In this document: piece after piece, positions 1 to 6,809 of the stretch
Layout of the letters: every line of letters starts with the position of its first letter
How positions within the stretch are numbered: the stretch's first letter is position 1
Origin: a virus
Reading direction: 5' to 3' (one strand)
Length of the DNA: 51,276 nt
Virus record (IMG/VR): IMGVR_UViG_3300018067_000007
Span: 1-51,276 of that record
The notes under the pieces: model-generated
Database searches by the model: none
What the model was told of the DNA's origin: nothing
Seen by the model: the letters and a program-made list of their open reading frames with translations, nothing else
Translations under genes and position numbers: made by a program

Positions 1-83
1 AGCTTCGCCATTTCAGCTTCGGCGACCTCGTCGGTGGCGACCAGGGCGTTAACCGGGTGGCCCTTGTCGGTGATGATGGTCAC
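1..83 (-). CDS. 5' part of a small unknown protein, cut by the window edge
   Basis: A GTG start at 83 overlaps the TGA of the HNH gene (80-82) in a GTGA arrangement, the usual coupling in this operon. Twenty-seven codons are read before the left edge, beginning MTIITDKGHPVNAL. If the window is circular, the frame continues at 51276 for eight more codons and stops at 51252, giving a 35-residue protein whose stop overlaps the ATG at 51255. I do not recognise the product. The coupling on both sides is the main support that it is translated. Confidence 0.6.
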   Translation of the reverse strand, partial: MTIITDKGHPVNALVATDEVAEAEMAK

Positions 84-448
84 GAATTTGCAAAAAGTTC
101 GCACGATTGCTCCCATAGATGGTCGGACACCGCGAGCAGATCGATGCCGTGGCGGAGGGCGAAGCCCTGATGCCCGAGGGCTTCAACACTCTCTCGCGGC
201 CCGTGTTGGATCAAATGGTGCGTTGGACATAATGGCACGATCCGCCAGTCGGATCGCATCAGCCGCCCCATCTTATCAGCATAGCCGGTCACATGATGAA
301 CGGTGGACGGCCTGCCACAGACCAGGCATCCCATCGCCGCGACCCGTTCCACGTGAAACCGCTCAAGCCTATTCTGGACCGGGTGCTTCTTGCGAAGCAG
401 CGTGACCTTGGGCTTCTTGTGGTCGCTCCACAGGCGCTTCTTGATCAT
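80..448 (-). CDS. HNH endonuclease, Ref/DUF968-like
   Basis: This 122-residue protein has the ββα-metal zinc/HNH pattern: Cys41 and Cys44 in a CLVC knuckle, the His51-His52 pair in VHHVTG, and Cys74 with His77-His78 in LCPTHH. The arrangement resembles phage P1 Ref and related DUF968 nucleases, which are RecA-dependent or general DNA-cutting enzymes. The first 35 residues are very basic, as expected for DNA binding. The start overlaps the upstream stop by ATGA at 445-448. In phages such genes act in recombination or packaging, or are free-standing homing-type nucleases; the sequence does not decide which. Family placement is by motif only. Confidence 0.75.
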   Translation of the reverse strand: MIKKRLWSDHKKPKVTLLRKKHPVQNRLERFHVERVAAMGCLVCGRPSTVHHVTGYADKMGRLMRSDWRIVPLCPTHHLIQHGPRESVEALGHQGFALRHGIDLLAVSDHLWEQSCELFANS

Positions 449-690
449 AGCGTCAGGTGCCGGATGGCGTCGGCGAGCTCCAACCGGGACCGCTCGGGTA
501 TATCGTCGTCGGGCCAGCCTTCGACAAACCGCGCACAGAGATCGACCGTGCTGGAAACCATTCCACGAAGCGTCCTCATGATGACATCGCGGCGGCTGGC
601 GAGGCGGATACGATCTGCCATGATGTCGAACACTTCCTGCCCGGTTCGCTGCTCGATGCCGATGATCGGGCGAAGCGGGTCGTCGCTCAT
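445..690 (-). CDS. Hypothetical protein, 81 aa
   Basis: An 81-residue soluble protein, starting MSDDPLRPIIG, with no signal peptide, membrane segment or motif that I recognise. It is coupled by 4-base overlaps to both neighbours (687-690 upstream, 445-448 downstream), so it is a genuine member of the leftward operon. Predicted mostly helical from composition. Confidence 0.65.
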   Translation of the reverse strand: MSDDPLRPIIGIEQRTGQEVFDIMADRIRLASRRDVIMRTLRGMVSSTVDLCARFVEGWPDDDIPERSRLELADAIRHLTL

Positions 691-971
691 TTGTCGGGTT
701 CCGAGTTCAGACGAATGGCGCGGGTGACGCCAGGCTCCTTCATCCGGTCCCCATGATCGCGGCGGAAGGCTTGGAATTCGTCGAAGCGGTCCGCTATCGC
801 CTGCTTGTGATGGTCGTCGGCTACCAGCGAATGATAGTAGCGCAGCACTTCCAGCGCGTGCTTGTCGCGGGCACGGAAGATGATGACCGGTTCGTCGTCG
901 GGGATGGCCTCGCCTGACAGGCGGTTGACGAAGCGCCCATCGACAAAGACGAACTTGCGATCTTCAGCCAT
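687..971 (-). CDS. Conserved-type phage hypothetical protein, 94 aa
   Basis: The frame is open further upstream, but ATG 971 (MAEDRKFVFVDG) is preferred because it overlaps the upstream stop at 964 by 8 bases, as in the rest of this operon; the extra N-terminal residues of the longer frame look like shadow coding (Pro/Ser/Arg rich). The body contains DDEPVIIFRARDK followed by a helical region and RMKEPG. This pattern is familiar from uncharacterised small proteins of alphaproteobacterial phages. Function unknown. Confidence 0.65.
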   Translation of the reverse strand: MAEDRKFVFVDGRFVNRLSGEAIPDDEPVIIFRARDKHALEVLRYYHSLVADDHHKQAIADRFDEFQAFRRDHGDRMKEPGVTRAIRLNSEPDK

Positions 972-1269
972 CGTCGGGCTCCTGCAAGGCGGCGATGACC
1001 GCGCGCACGCTGGCGCGGTAATCCTCGGCGGTGTCGGGCTCCTCGGCGACGACATTCTCCCAGCCGTGCGGCGGTGGACTGTGCCACTCGGAAAGCCACA
1101 GCGCCCGGGCAGCGCGTTCGATGGCGGCGTCGGCTAGGTCGGGCTGCGGGCGGGTGGCGAGGCGGTAGACATAGCCCTGCTCGGGATGTTCTCCGATATA
1201 GGTAGTCTGGTAGACCGGGTTATAGGTGATGACCGCCGGGCACTGCTCAACGGGCGGGTCAGTGGTCAT
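964..1269 (-). CDS. Hypothetical protein with the shared MTT-DP-PVEQ N-terminus, 101 aa
   Basis: The start is set at ATG 1269, which overlaps the upstream TGA (1266-1268) as ATGA. The first residues, MTTDPPVEQC, repeat the N-terminal peptide of the next two genes upstream (starts 1748 and 2101), and an internal YRLATRPQ matches HRLATRPQ of the middle gene. The rest is a helical, acidic protein of unknown function. The shared head suggests duplication followed by replacement of the C-terminal part. Confidence 0.6.
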   Translation of the reverse strand: MTTDPPVEQCPAVITYNPVYQTTYIGEHPEQGYVYRLATRPQPDLADAAIERAARALWLSEWHSPPPHGWENVVAEEPDTAEDYRASVRAVIAALQEPDDG

Positions 1270-1748
1270 GGCTGGGTTCCGATTTGTGTGAGCGTATGGC
1301 GGGCAAGCTGCCGAACCTCGGCGGGCGTGGTCTCCCAACGCTCGGGATAGCCCCATGCAGGCGCGGCTTCGATCTGTTGCAAAGCCTCCCTCGCTTCGGC
1401 AAGGCGACGCTCGGCTGTGTCGCGAGCCTCTTTCAGTTGCATGTTCTCAACAGCCATCGCCGCCCGGTCTAGGTTGAGATTGACCATCCCTTGCGATCTG
1501 TCGGCAGCCTCGCCTTTCCAGATGCGAACATCGTCACGGAGGCGCTCGATCTCGTCGTGCTGCGGTCGGGTGGCGAGACGGTGCTGTGCCATGGCGATAG
1601 CGAGGGGATGCTCACCCTTCCACAACTTGCCTTGACGGATATTGTCGAGCCAGCCCTTGGACGCGCGATCAGGATCATAGGTCGCGAAGAAGTCAGCCGC
1701 AGCATCCCGGTCGCACTGCTCGACCGGCAGCGGGTCAGTGGTGGTCAT
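1266..1748 (-). CDS. Coiled-coil hypothetical protein with the shared N-terminus, 160 aa
   Basis: It begins with MTTTDPLPVEQC, nearly identical to the upstream gene. Residues from about 60 to 130 are rich in Glu, Arg, Ala and Leu with heptad-like spacing, so a coiled coil is likely. It is joined to both neighbours by ATGA overlaps (1745-1748 and 1266-1269). No catalytic motif was seen. Confidence 0.6.
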   Translation of the reverse strand: MTTTDPLPVEQCDRDAAADFFATYDPDRASKGWLDNIRQGKLWKGEHPLAIAMAQHRLATRPQHDEIERLRDDVRIWKGEAADRSQGMVNLNLDRAAMAVENMQLKEARDTAERRLAEAREALQQIEAAPAWGYPERWETTPAEVRQLARHTLTQIGTQP

Positions 1749-2101
1749 GGCTTCACCTCATCTGCGTGCGGCGGGGCGAAGGCTTTGAGGATTATCCCCT
1801 CTATTTCCTCACAGTCCGCTTCGCATAGGCAATCGCTGTTTGCGTAATAGATAGCTTTGGCAGCGGCTTTCGCAGCGTCCCGCGCAGCCACATCCACAGC
1901 AGCGGGAGCGGTCAGGCGGGTGATCGCGGAACGAGCGTGACAGCGCCATTCTTCAGCGATCTCGCGCATAGGGGGCCACGGAGAAGGCATTCGACCCTCA
2001 TAGCGGCGGCGTTGCATGTCCTCGAACATGGAAGCAGCCACATCCTCAACCAGCTTCTCAGCCGCAAGCTGCTCGACCGGCAGCGGGTCAGTGGTGGTCA
2101 T
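1745..2101 (-). CDS. Hypothetical protein with the shared N-terminus, 118 aa
   Basis: First gene after the minus-strand terminator at 2116-2148. It starts MTTTDPLPVEQL and continues with an unrelated helical body containing a Cys pair in DCLCEADCEE. Only 14 bases separate the terminator T-run from the ATG, and no promoter is evident. Expression of this and the following genes therefore probably depends on read-through from upstream. Function unknown. Confidence 0.6.
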   Translation of the reverse strand: MTTTDPLPVEQLAAEKLVEDVAASMFEDMQRRRYEGRMPSPWPPMREIAEEWRCHARSAITRLTAPAAVDVAARDAAKAAAKAIYYANSDCLCEADCEEIEGIILKAFAPPHADEVKP

Positions 2102-2115
2102 GGCTGGCCCCCTTG

Positions 2116-2148
2116 AAAAAGAGGGGCAGGCCAGACGAGGCCTGCCCC
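2116..2148 (-). terminator. Intrinsic terminator of the PEP-CTERM gene block
   Basis: On the minus strand a perfect 10-bp GC-rich stem (2139-2148 with 2123-2132, loop 2133-2138) is followed by TCTTTTT (2122-2116). It starts eight bases after the stop of the PEP-CTERM gene at 2156. It is a textbook intrinsic terminator placed inside the leftward operon, so downstream genes need read-through or antitermination. Confidence 0.85.
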
Positions 2149-2155
2149 CAGGGTA

Positions 2156-2800
2156 TCAGGCGGCGATCAGCTTGGGAGCCCACTTGGCCTTGTTGCTGCG
2201 CCGCAGGCTTGCGCCCATCGCGCCGAAGCCGATGATCATCAGCGACCAGGTTGCAGGCTCCGGGACCGCCGAACTCGGTGCGAAAGTCACCGACCCGTTA
2301 TAGAAGGCATTGCCGTGGGCAAGGCCCGAGATCGTCAGCACGTTGCCCATGTTGGCGAGGATCGGCGCACCTTCCAGGTCACCGAGGTGACCGTTGCCGA
2401 GGATGGCAACGTCGAAGCTACCCGACCCCGTGCTGAACGTCACATCCCCGACGACGCCGCTGAACGTCAGCGACTGAAGGAGATTGACGGCGTTGGTGCT
2501 GAAAGCCAGCGAGCCAGTGCCGTCCCGCGTCGTGGTGAAGTCGAAGGTGTCGGTGAAGCTCTGGGTCGAGTTCGGATCGGACGAGAAGTTGAACCGATGG
2601 CGAAGCTCGGCGGTGATCGCCCCGTCATAGCCAATCGGGACCGGATCAGGGTCCACGATCTGGAAGGAAATGAGCCCTCCAGCACCATCCGAGTTGATCG
2701 TCCCCAAAGGTGCATCCGCCGTAATGACGGCATAGGACGGGGATGCGATAATCGCAGCAAGACCTACTGCTGCTGCGAGCAAGGTTTTCTTCGTATTCAT
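2156..2800 (-). CDS. Secreted PEPxxWA-CTERM-type sorting-domain protein
   Basis: Start ATG 2800 is preceded by GGAGTTAACA; residues in the longer open frame upstream are not protein-like. The 214-residue product has an N-terminal signal peptide (Lys-Lys, then LLAAAVGLAAIIA, cleavage near SYA), a Ser/Thr/Gly-rich beta-type body, and a C-terminal tail of VPEPATW, a hydrophobic segment (MIIGFGAMGASL) and RR. This is the PEP-CTERM tripartite signal, in which an exosortase cuts and anchors or secretes the protein through the envelope. The variant here has Ser after the Trp. Such proteins are typical of Sphingomonadales chromosomes; the phage would rely on the host exosortase. Possible roles are changing the host surface, superinfection exclusion or adhesion; these are inferences. 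Confidence 0.88.
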   Translation of the reverse strand: MNTKKTLLAAAVGLAAIIASPSYAVITADAPLGTINSDGAGGLISFQIVDPDPVPIGYDGAITAELRHRFNFSSDPNSTQSFTDTFDFTTTRDGTGSLAFSTNAVNLLQSLTFSGVVGDVTFSTGSGSFDVAILGNGHLGDLEGAPILANMGNVLTISGLAHGNAFYNGSVTFAPSSAVPEPATWSLMIIGFGAMGASLRRSNKAKWAPKLIAA

Positions 2801-2813
2801 TGTTAACTCCCTT

Positions 2814-2823
2814 GTACATGTAC
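2814..2823. repeat. 10-bp perfect palindrome GTACATGTAC upstream of the second PEP-CTERM gene
   Basis: It lies 13 bases upstream of ATG 2800, between the two PEP-CTERM genes. It overlaps the space just before the ribosome binding site and could be a regulator site or an mRNA hairpin. The short length makes chance occurrence possible. Confidence 0.3.
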
Positions 2824-2859
2824 TTGGCCTAAGCGTTACGCAACTTACACAAAAACAGG

Positions 2860-3555
2860 TTAGGCGAGGGCCAGGCGACGCGCCTGCTTCCTGCGGATCA
2901 CCGCACCCATCATGCCGAAGCCGATGATCATCATCGCCCAAGTCGAAGCCTCGGGGACGGGCGTCGGCGGATCGTCGTCATCATTAGGCGGGGGCGCGTT
3001 GCCGATGCCGCCAAGGCGAAGCTGCTTGAACTCGTCGATCCCGGCAGTCAGCGGGTTGGACCGGAAGGTTATGCCGGTGAACAGCTCGCCCGCCGTGCCG
3101 TAGATGCCGGTGTCGTTCTGGCCGCTGCCGCTGAGAGCGATGGTGGTGACGCCGACGTTGCCGCCCGGCCCGATCCAACTGATGTCGGCGAACGGTGCCT
3201 CGTTCGGATCATTCCCCTCCAACGGGAAGAGGTTGAACACAGCCGTTTCGAACACCTTGCCGGTCTGGATCGTGAAGGTAAGGCCATTGAGCAGACCATC
3301 GTCGGCGGTGACCTTGGCCTGGCCGTTGGCACCGCCGATCAGGAGCTCGTTGATCGGGGTCGGGCTCGTGAACCTCACCGAAGTGTTGGTCAGGTTGGTG
3401 CTGCCGAAGATGGTCGAGCTTGCGCTCTGCGCGTCGATCAGCACATTCTCATCGGTGACCACGCAGTTAGGCGTCTGGCACAGCACGACCACGGCATGTC
3501 CCGGTGCAGCGGTGACGGCTATTGCCGTGGCGGCAGCGAGCAGCATCTTCTTCAT
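2860..3555 (-). CDS. Secreted PEPxxWA-CTERM sorting-domain protein
   Basis: This 231-residue protein begins MKKMLLAAATAIAV with a signal peptide (cleavage near GHA), followed by a beta-rich Thr/Asn/Gly body, a linker of Pro and Asp (PPPNDDDDPPTP), and a tail of VPEASTWAMM, a hydrophobic stretch and RRK. The tail matches the PEPxxWA-CTERM exosortase signal except that the second Pro is Ala. Cys26 and Cys31 could form a disulfide outside the cell. A strong GGAGGAAACG precedes ATG 3555. The start lies inside the preceding HTH gene (overlap 3467-3555). It is paralogous in architecture, though not obviously in body sequence, to the next gene. Confidence 0.9.
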   Translation of the reverse strand: MKKMLLAAATAIAVTAAPGHAVVVLCQTPNCVVTDENVLIDAQSASSTIFGSTNLTNTSVRFTSPTPINELLIGGANGQAKVTADDGLLNGLTFTIQTGKVFETAVFNLFPLEGNDPNEAPFADISWIGPGGNVGVTTIALSGSGQNDTGIYGTAGELFTGITFRSNPLTAGIDEFKQLRLGGIGNAPPPNDDDDPPTPVPEASTWAMMIIGFGMMGAVIRRKQARRLALA

Positions 3556-3877
3556 CGTTTCCTCCTGTCAAAATGACTTGTTCCAGCTTCTCCACCTTGA
3601 TCGTCAGCCTCCTGTTCTTGGCCCTCATCGCGTTGATCGTCACGGCTTGAGCGGCAGCAACGGCCTGCCAATCGCGCTCCTTGGGCGGGCCCCTTTCGTA
3701 GCCAGCAATAGCCCTTCGGATGCGGTCGATAGTGCTGGGCCGCAGTCCGCATCTTGGTCGAAGCATCTGGCTAACCCGAGCATCGGTAACACCGAGCGCC
3801 GCTGCAAGCTCGCATTGTTTCATCCCGGCGGCACTCATCGAGATCAGGAGTTCGTCGATAATTTCGCTAGCCGTCAT
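3467..3877 (-). CDS. Helix-turn-helix protein with a coiled-coil region, 136 aa
   Basis: From ATG 3877 (MTASEIIDEL), chosen for the ATGA overlap with the upstream stop at 3874. Residues about 18 to 55 (KQCELAAALGVTDARVSQML) form an XRE/Cro-type helix-turn-helix, and residues 70 to 100 look like a coiled coil. The C-terminal 30 residues (Arg, Cys and His rich) overlap the signal peptide of the following PEP-CTERM gene in another frame by 89 bases, so the tail may be an accidental extension after a rearrangement. It is well placed to regulate the PEP-CTERM genes. Confidence 0.7.
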   Translation of the reverse strand: MTASEIIDELLISMSAAGMKQCELAAALGVTDARVSQMLRPRCGLRPSTIDRIRRAIAGYERGPPKERDWQAVAAAQAVTINAMRAKNRRLTIKVEKLEQVILTGGNDEEDAARCRHGNSRHRCTGTCRGRAVPDA

Positions 3878-4140
3878 GGCTGGGCCTCCAATGCCTTCCT
3901 TGCCTCGGCAAGTTCGCACTCGGCTTTCGCGGTTCGCTGGACCCAGATATCGGTCGCCCGCGACTGCAGGCGGTTCGCCACCCGCAACTGTTCGACTTCC
4001 TCGATCAGCCAGGGGAGCATCCGAAGAATAGCGGCGCGGGCGTCGGACTTGCCGCGAACGTCGGCGGTCTTGAAGACCGTGCGGGTCGCGGGGATAAGCA
4101 ACGCGCGGATCACCGCGAGATCGATCGGTTCGGTCATCAT
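3874..4140 (-). CDS. Hypothetical helical protein, 88 aa
   Basis: Two adjacent ATG codons (4140 and 4137) follow GGGAGAAACC; 4140 gives the usual ATGA overlap with the upstream stop (4137-4139). The C-terminal half (EEVEQLRVANRL, then AECELAEARKALEA) is predicted to be a coiled coil. No known domain was seen. Confidence 0.6.
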   Translation of the reverse strand: MMTEPIDLAVIRALLIPATRTVFKTADVRGKSDARAAILRMLPWLIEEVEQLRVANRLQSRATDIWVQRTAKAECELAEARKALEAQP

Positions 4141-4571
4141 GGTTTCTCCCGGCATAAGAAGCAGAGCCAATGGACGATCAGCGGTTCGGCATAGTCATGG
4201 AAGTGCGGGAATAGCCGCCCATCCCTACCGCAATTGGCGCAGTCGGTCGCGCGCTCGATCTTGCCGCGCGCCAGCGCCCGGTACATCGTCCGGAACGCCC
4301 GCACCCGTTCGGGGTGGGCAGCGCGCCACTCCCTGCTTTGGCGGGCGACCGTTTCACGGACACCAGGCCGCTCGATATAGAGGCGGCGGTAAGCGGCCAT
4401 GTCGCGCTTGTGGTCGTGCCCTATCTTGCGAAACCAGGCGGCAGCAGCGATGCGCCAATCGCGGCGCTCGCTCGATGTGCACCCCTTACACTGGCGGCTT
4501 CCCCGATAGAATTGGTCGAGCGGCTTCATGCTGTCGCAGGTGCGGCAATGGCGGGTCGTCGTCGTCAACAT
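4137..4571 (-). CDS. Zinc-binding HNH-like phage protein, 144 aa
   Basis: The N-terminus has CRTC and CKGC pairs (residues 9 to 31) of a treble-clef or rubredoxin-like knuckle. The C-terminus has CANC, then HFHDYAEPLIVHWLCFLC, which resembles the C-x2-C, H-H-D-Y, W-L-C-x2-C pattern of small phage HNH/zinc proteins. The middle is basic and helical, suited to DNA binding. GGAGGCGCGCGA precedes ATG 4571. It sits directly downstream of ssb in the recombination cluster. Nuclease activity is an inference; a non-catalytic zinc DNA-binding protein is the alternative. Confidence 0.65.
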   Translation of the reverse strand: MLTTTTRHCRTCDSMKPLDQFYRGSRQCKGCTSSERRDWRIAAAAWFRKIGHDHKRDMAAYRRLYIERPGVRETVARQSREWRAAHPERVRAFRTMYRALARGKIERATDCANCGRDGRLFPHFHDYAEPLIVHWLCFLCREKP

Positions 4572-4583
4572 TCGCGCGCCTCC

Positions 4584-5312
4584 TTAAAACGGGACATCGT
4601 CGTCGAGGTCATCGAACGGCAGCGGACCCTTGGTCTCGGGCTCCAACGCCGGTTCGTCGTCGCGGCCCCAATCGTCGCCGCGCGCTTCGGTCGAACGGTC
4701 ACGCCCGCCTGGATCGCGCCGCTCGTCGGTGTCCCACTGGCGGGTGCGGGTGTCGCCATAGGCCTGCCCCGAGCCGCGTCCGGTGTCCCGGCTGTCGTCG
4801 CGGTAGCCACGGCCATTATTGTTGTCGCGGTCCGAGTAGGAGCGCCCACCACGCCCGCCAGAGCGCCCGCCAGAGCCTCGGTCGTCGCGGCGGGTGTCGC
4901 GGCCCCGGTCGTCGCGTCCGCGCTCCTGACGGCCTCCGTAGCCGCCCCTGCGGTCGCTTCCGCCGTCACCTGGACCGTCGAGCATCACCATCTTGGCGTC
5001 GAAGCCGCGCAGCACGACCTCGGTCGAATAGCGGTCCTCGCCGTGGCTTTCATATTTGCGGGTTTGCAGCTGCCCCTCGATGTAGACCTTGGAGCCTTTG
5101 CGGAGGAAGCGGTCGATGACGTCGATCAGGCCTTCATTCCAGACCGTGATATTATGCCATTCGGTTTTTTCCTGGCGATTGCCGTCGCGGTCCTTCCAAT
5201 TCTCGCTGGTCGCCAGGCGCAGATTGCACATGCGATCACCCGAGGGCATGGACTTCACATCGGGATCGGCCCCTAGGTTGCCGATCAGACATACTTTATT
5301 GAGTGACGCCAT
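4584..5312 (-). CDS. ssb: Single-stranded DNA-binding protein with a long Arg/Gly/Asp-rich tail
   Basis: Start ATG 5312 (MASLNKVCLIGNLG) overlaps the TAA of the Rad52-like gene as TAATG, with AAGGAAGGA upstream. Residues 1 to about 112 form the SSB OB fold (LIGNLGADPDVK, then WHNITVWNEG and KGSKVYIEGQLQTRKY). The tail, about 130 residues, is rich in Arg, Gly and Asp and ends in the acidic tip DDDVPF that binds partner proteins. Total length of 242 residues exceeds the usual 150-180, the excess being all tail. It binds single strands during replication and recombination, next to its likely partner, the annealing protein. Confidence 0.95.
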   Translation of the reverse strand: MASLNKVCLIGNLGADPDVKSMPSGDRMCNLRLATSENWKDRDGNRQEKTEWHNITVWNEGLIDVIDRFLRKGSKVYIEGQLQTRKYESHGEDRYSTEVVLRGFDAKMVMLDGPGDGGSDRRGGYGGRQERGRDDRGRDTRRDDRGSGGRSGGRGGRSYSDRDNNNGRGYRDDSRDTGRGSGQAYGDTRTRQWDTDERRDPGGRDRSTEARGDDWGRDDEPALEPETKGPLPFDDLDDDVPF

Positions 5313-5995
5313 TAGTCGTTCCTTCCTTGTTGTCGTCTGATTTCCTCGCGGCGGCGGTCGAGCGCTTCCAAAACCTCTTTGCGATAATCGATTGGGATCG
5401 CCGCCCAATGGTCGCCGTGGAGGCGGCGCAGCGCGGGCACATCCTCGGCCCTGTCGATCAGCGACAGCATGAGTTCGACCGAGACCGGCTTGCCGGTGGT
5501 GCGCGCCCCCTTGAACCGCTTGAGCGCGGCGTCGATGTCGTGCTGGCCTCGCGGTGTCCAGGCCTTCCAGACCCATTTGCCTTTCGCCTGGTAGGCTTCG
5601 CAGTCCGCCCAGATCGCATCGACATCGTATAAATATCGGCCGATGCCCCATTTGACGGCGGCGCGCTTGAACGCTCCGGAAATGCCGCCCTTCTCGCCCT
5701 CGAAATTGCTGTCGCCCGAGCCGTCCTCCTTGGCGACCCATTCGCCGTCGATGCGGAGCGACAGGCGACACATCATCCGCCCGCCCTCATGCCGGTAGGT
5801 CTCCGACCAATTTTGCGGCCCGAGAACTTCATCGAGGCGGATCATCACCGACCTGGCATCGACATAGGCGAGCGCCAATGCCCGCCGCCCGCTCTTATCG
5901 ACATGGTTGGCGCGCCATTCGACGCAGTCGGCGGGGAACGGTTCAGCCAGCCGTTCGAAGATCGTCGGGCTTTCGATGATCGGTTCGGTGCCCAT
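5312..5995 (-). CDS. Rad52/22-family single-strand annealing protein
   Basis: This 227-residue protein carries the Rad52-type signature region: VEWRANHVDKSGRRALALAY near the N-terminus and, at about residues 94 to 123, EDGSGDSNFEGEKGG followed by GAFKRAAVKWGIGRYLY. Family members form rings that anneal complementary single strands. With the adjacent ssb and the coiled-coil gene upstream it forms a phage recombination cassette. Start ATG 5995 shares a base with the upstream stop (TGATG). The C-terminal 60 residues are helical and family-variable. Confidence 0.88.
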   Translation of the reverse strand: MGTEPIIESPTIFERLAEPFPADCVEWRANHVDKSGRRALALAYVDARSVMIRLDEVLGPQNWSETYRHEGGRMMCRLSLRIDGEWVAKEDGSGDSNFEGEKGGISGAFKRAAVKWGIGRYLYDVDAIWADCEAYQAKGKWVWKAWTPRGQHDIDAALKRFKGARTTGKPVSVELMLSLIDRAEDVPALRRLHGDHWAAIPIDYRKEVLEALDRRREEIRRQQGRND

Positions 5996-6735
5996 CAGAT
6001 CGCCCTCTGCTCGGAGGTGATCAAGCAGCCTTCCAGGAAGCGGGCCCCGGCGCGGACATCCTTTTGCGCGCGGTCGAGCAACAAGGCCTCGATCCAGTCG
6101 GGATCGGTGCGGAGATAGTGCATCAGCAAGGCGCGGCGGTCGGCGATGGTGACGTTCCAGATGGTCCGCAGGGTCGCTTTGGATCCATCCTCGCCTCGGA
6201 TCACCGAGGTCTCCTTCTCGGCGCGGCGCGCAGCCTTGGCGGCATCTTCGGCTTCGCGCTCGAGCTCCTCGCGGCGATCAACATCGCGCAGGTCGGACGA
6301 CTGTCGTTCGGCGGTCGCCGCCTCGCGCAACCGGCGTGCTGCCTCGTTGGCGGCTTCGCGCGCCTCGTCGGCCTTGCGTTTGTTCTCGGCAGCGACCGCT
6401 TCCAGCCACGGCGTCAGCGCGCGCTGCGCCACCTGGACGGCCTTGGTGGCCTTGTCGCCGATTGGCTTCCATGCGGCGTTGATGTCCTTCCAGGTGGCAT
6501 AGACCGGGTCGGCGACCTTCTTGCGCTCGGCGTCCACGGCCTTGACCGCTTCCTGCAGACGGCTCTTGAGGCGGGTCAGTTCAGCGGCCTGCTCGGCGGT
6601 CGATACCGGATCGCCGTCGAGCCAGTTCTGCGCCTCGAAATAGAGGTCGTTGACCGCCTCGGCCATGGTTTCGAGCGGTGTCGGTTCGGGTGGATTATTG
6701 TCGCCGATGGTCGGCGACAGGTCTGTTTCGGCCAT
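5995..6735 (-). CDS. Coiled-coil protein of the recombination cassette, 246 aa
   Basis: Residues 55 to 180 are dominated by Ala, Glu, Lys and Arg in long predicted helices, followed by a conserved-looking C-terminal part (RTIWNVTIADRRALLMHYLRT and DVRAGARFLEGC). Proteins of this build are commonly encoded next to annealing proteins in phages of alphaproteobacteria and have no assigned function. GAAGGGGAAAGC precedes ATG 6735. A nuclease-accessory or scaffolding role in recombination is plausible but not shown. Confidence 0.7.
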   Translation of the reverse strand: MAETDLSPTIGDNNPPEPTPLETMAEAVNDLYFEAQNWLDGDPVSTAEQAAELTRLKSRLQEAVKAVDAERKKVADPVYATWKDINAAWKPIGDKATKAVQVAQRALTPWLEAVAAENKRKADEAREAANEAARRLREAATAERQSSDLRDVDRREELEREAEDAAKAARRAEKETSVIRGEDGSKATLRTIWNVTIADRRALLMHYLRTDPDWIEALLLDRAQKDVRAGARFLEGCLITSEQRAI

Positions 6736-6767
6736 ATAGCTTTCCCCTTCCGTGCAATCTTACGTGT

Positions 6768-6807
6768 TTTTCGCGGGGCGTAAATCGGACTTTACGCCCC
6801 GCGAAAA
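6768..6807. repeat. Perfect 17-bp inverted repeat between the DUF932 gene and the coiled-coil gene
   Basis: Arms 6768-6784 and 6791-6807 are exactly complementary with a 6-base loop. The outer part reads TTTTCGC...GCGAAAA, the same half-sites as the phage operator described elsewhere, but farther apart. No T-run follows on either strand outside the stem, so this is not a standard terminator. It starts two bases beyond the DUF932 stop codon and could be a transcript-processing or stabilising hairpin, a weak terminator, or a regulator site. Confidence 0.7.
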
Positions 6808-6809
6808 TA

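Noticed and set aside
3104-5119. A 671-codon open frame on the plus strand
   Set aside because: Opposite to the PEP-CTERM, HTH, zinc and SSB genes, all of which are recognisable or tightly coupled. Its translation is low-complexity Arg/Ala/Pro/Gly.
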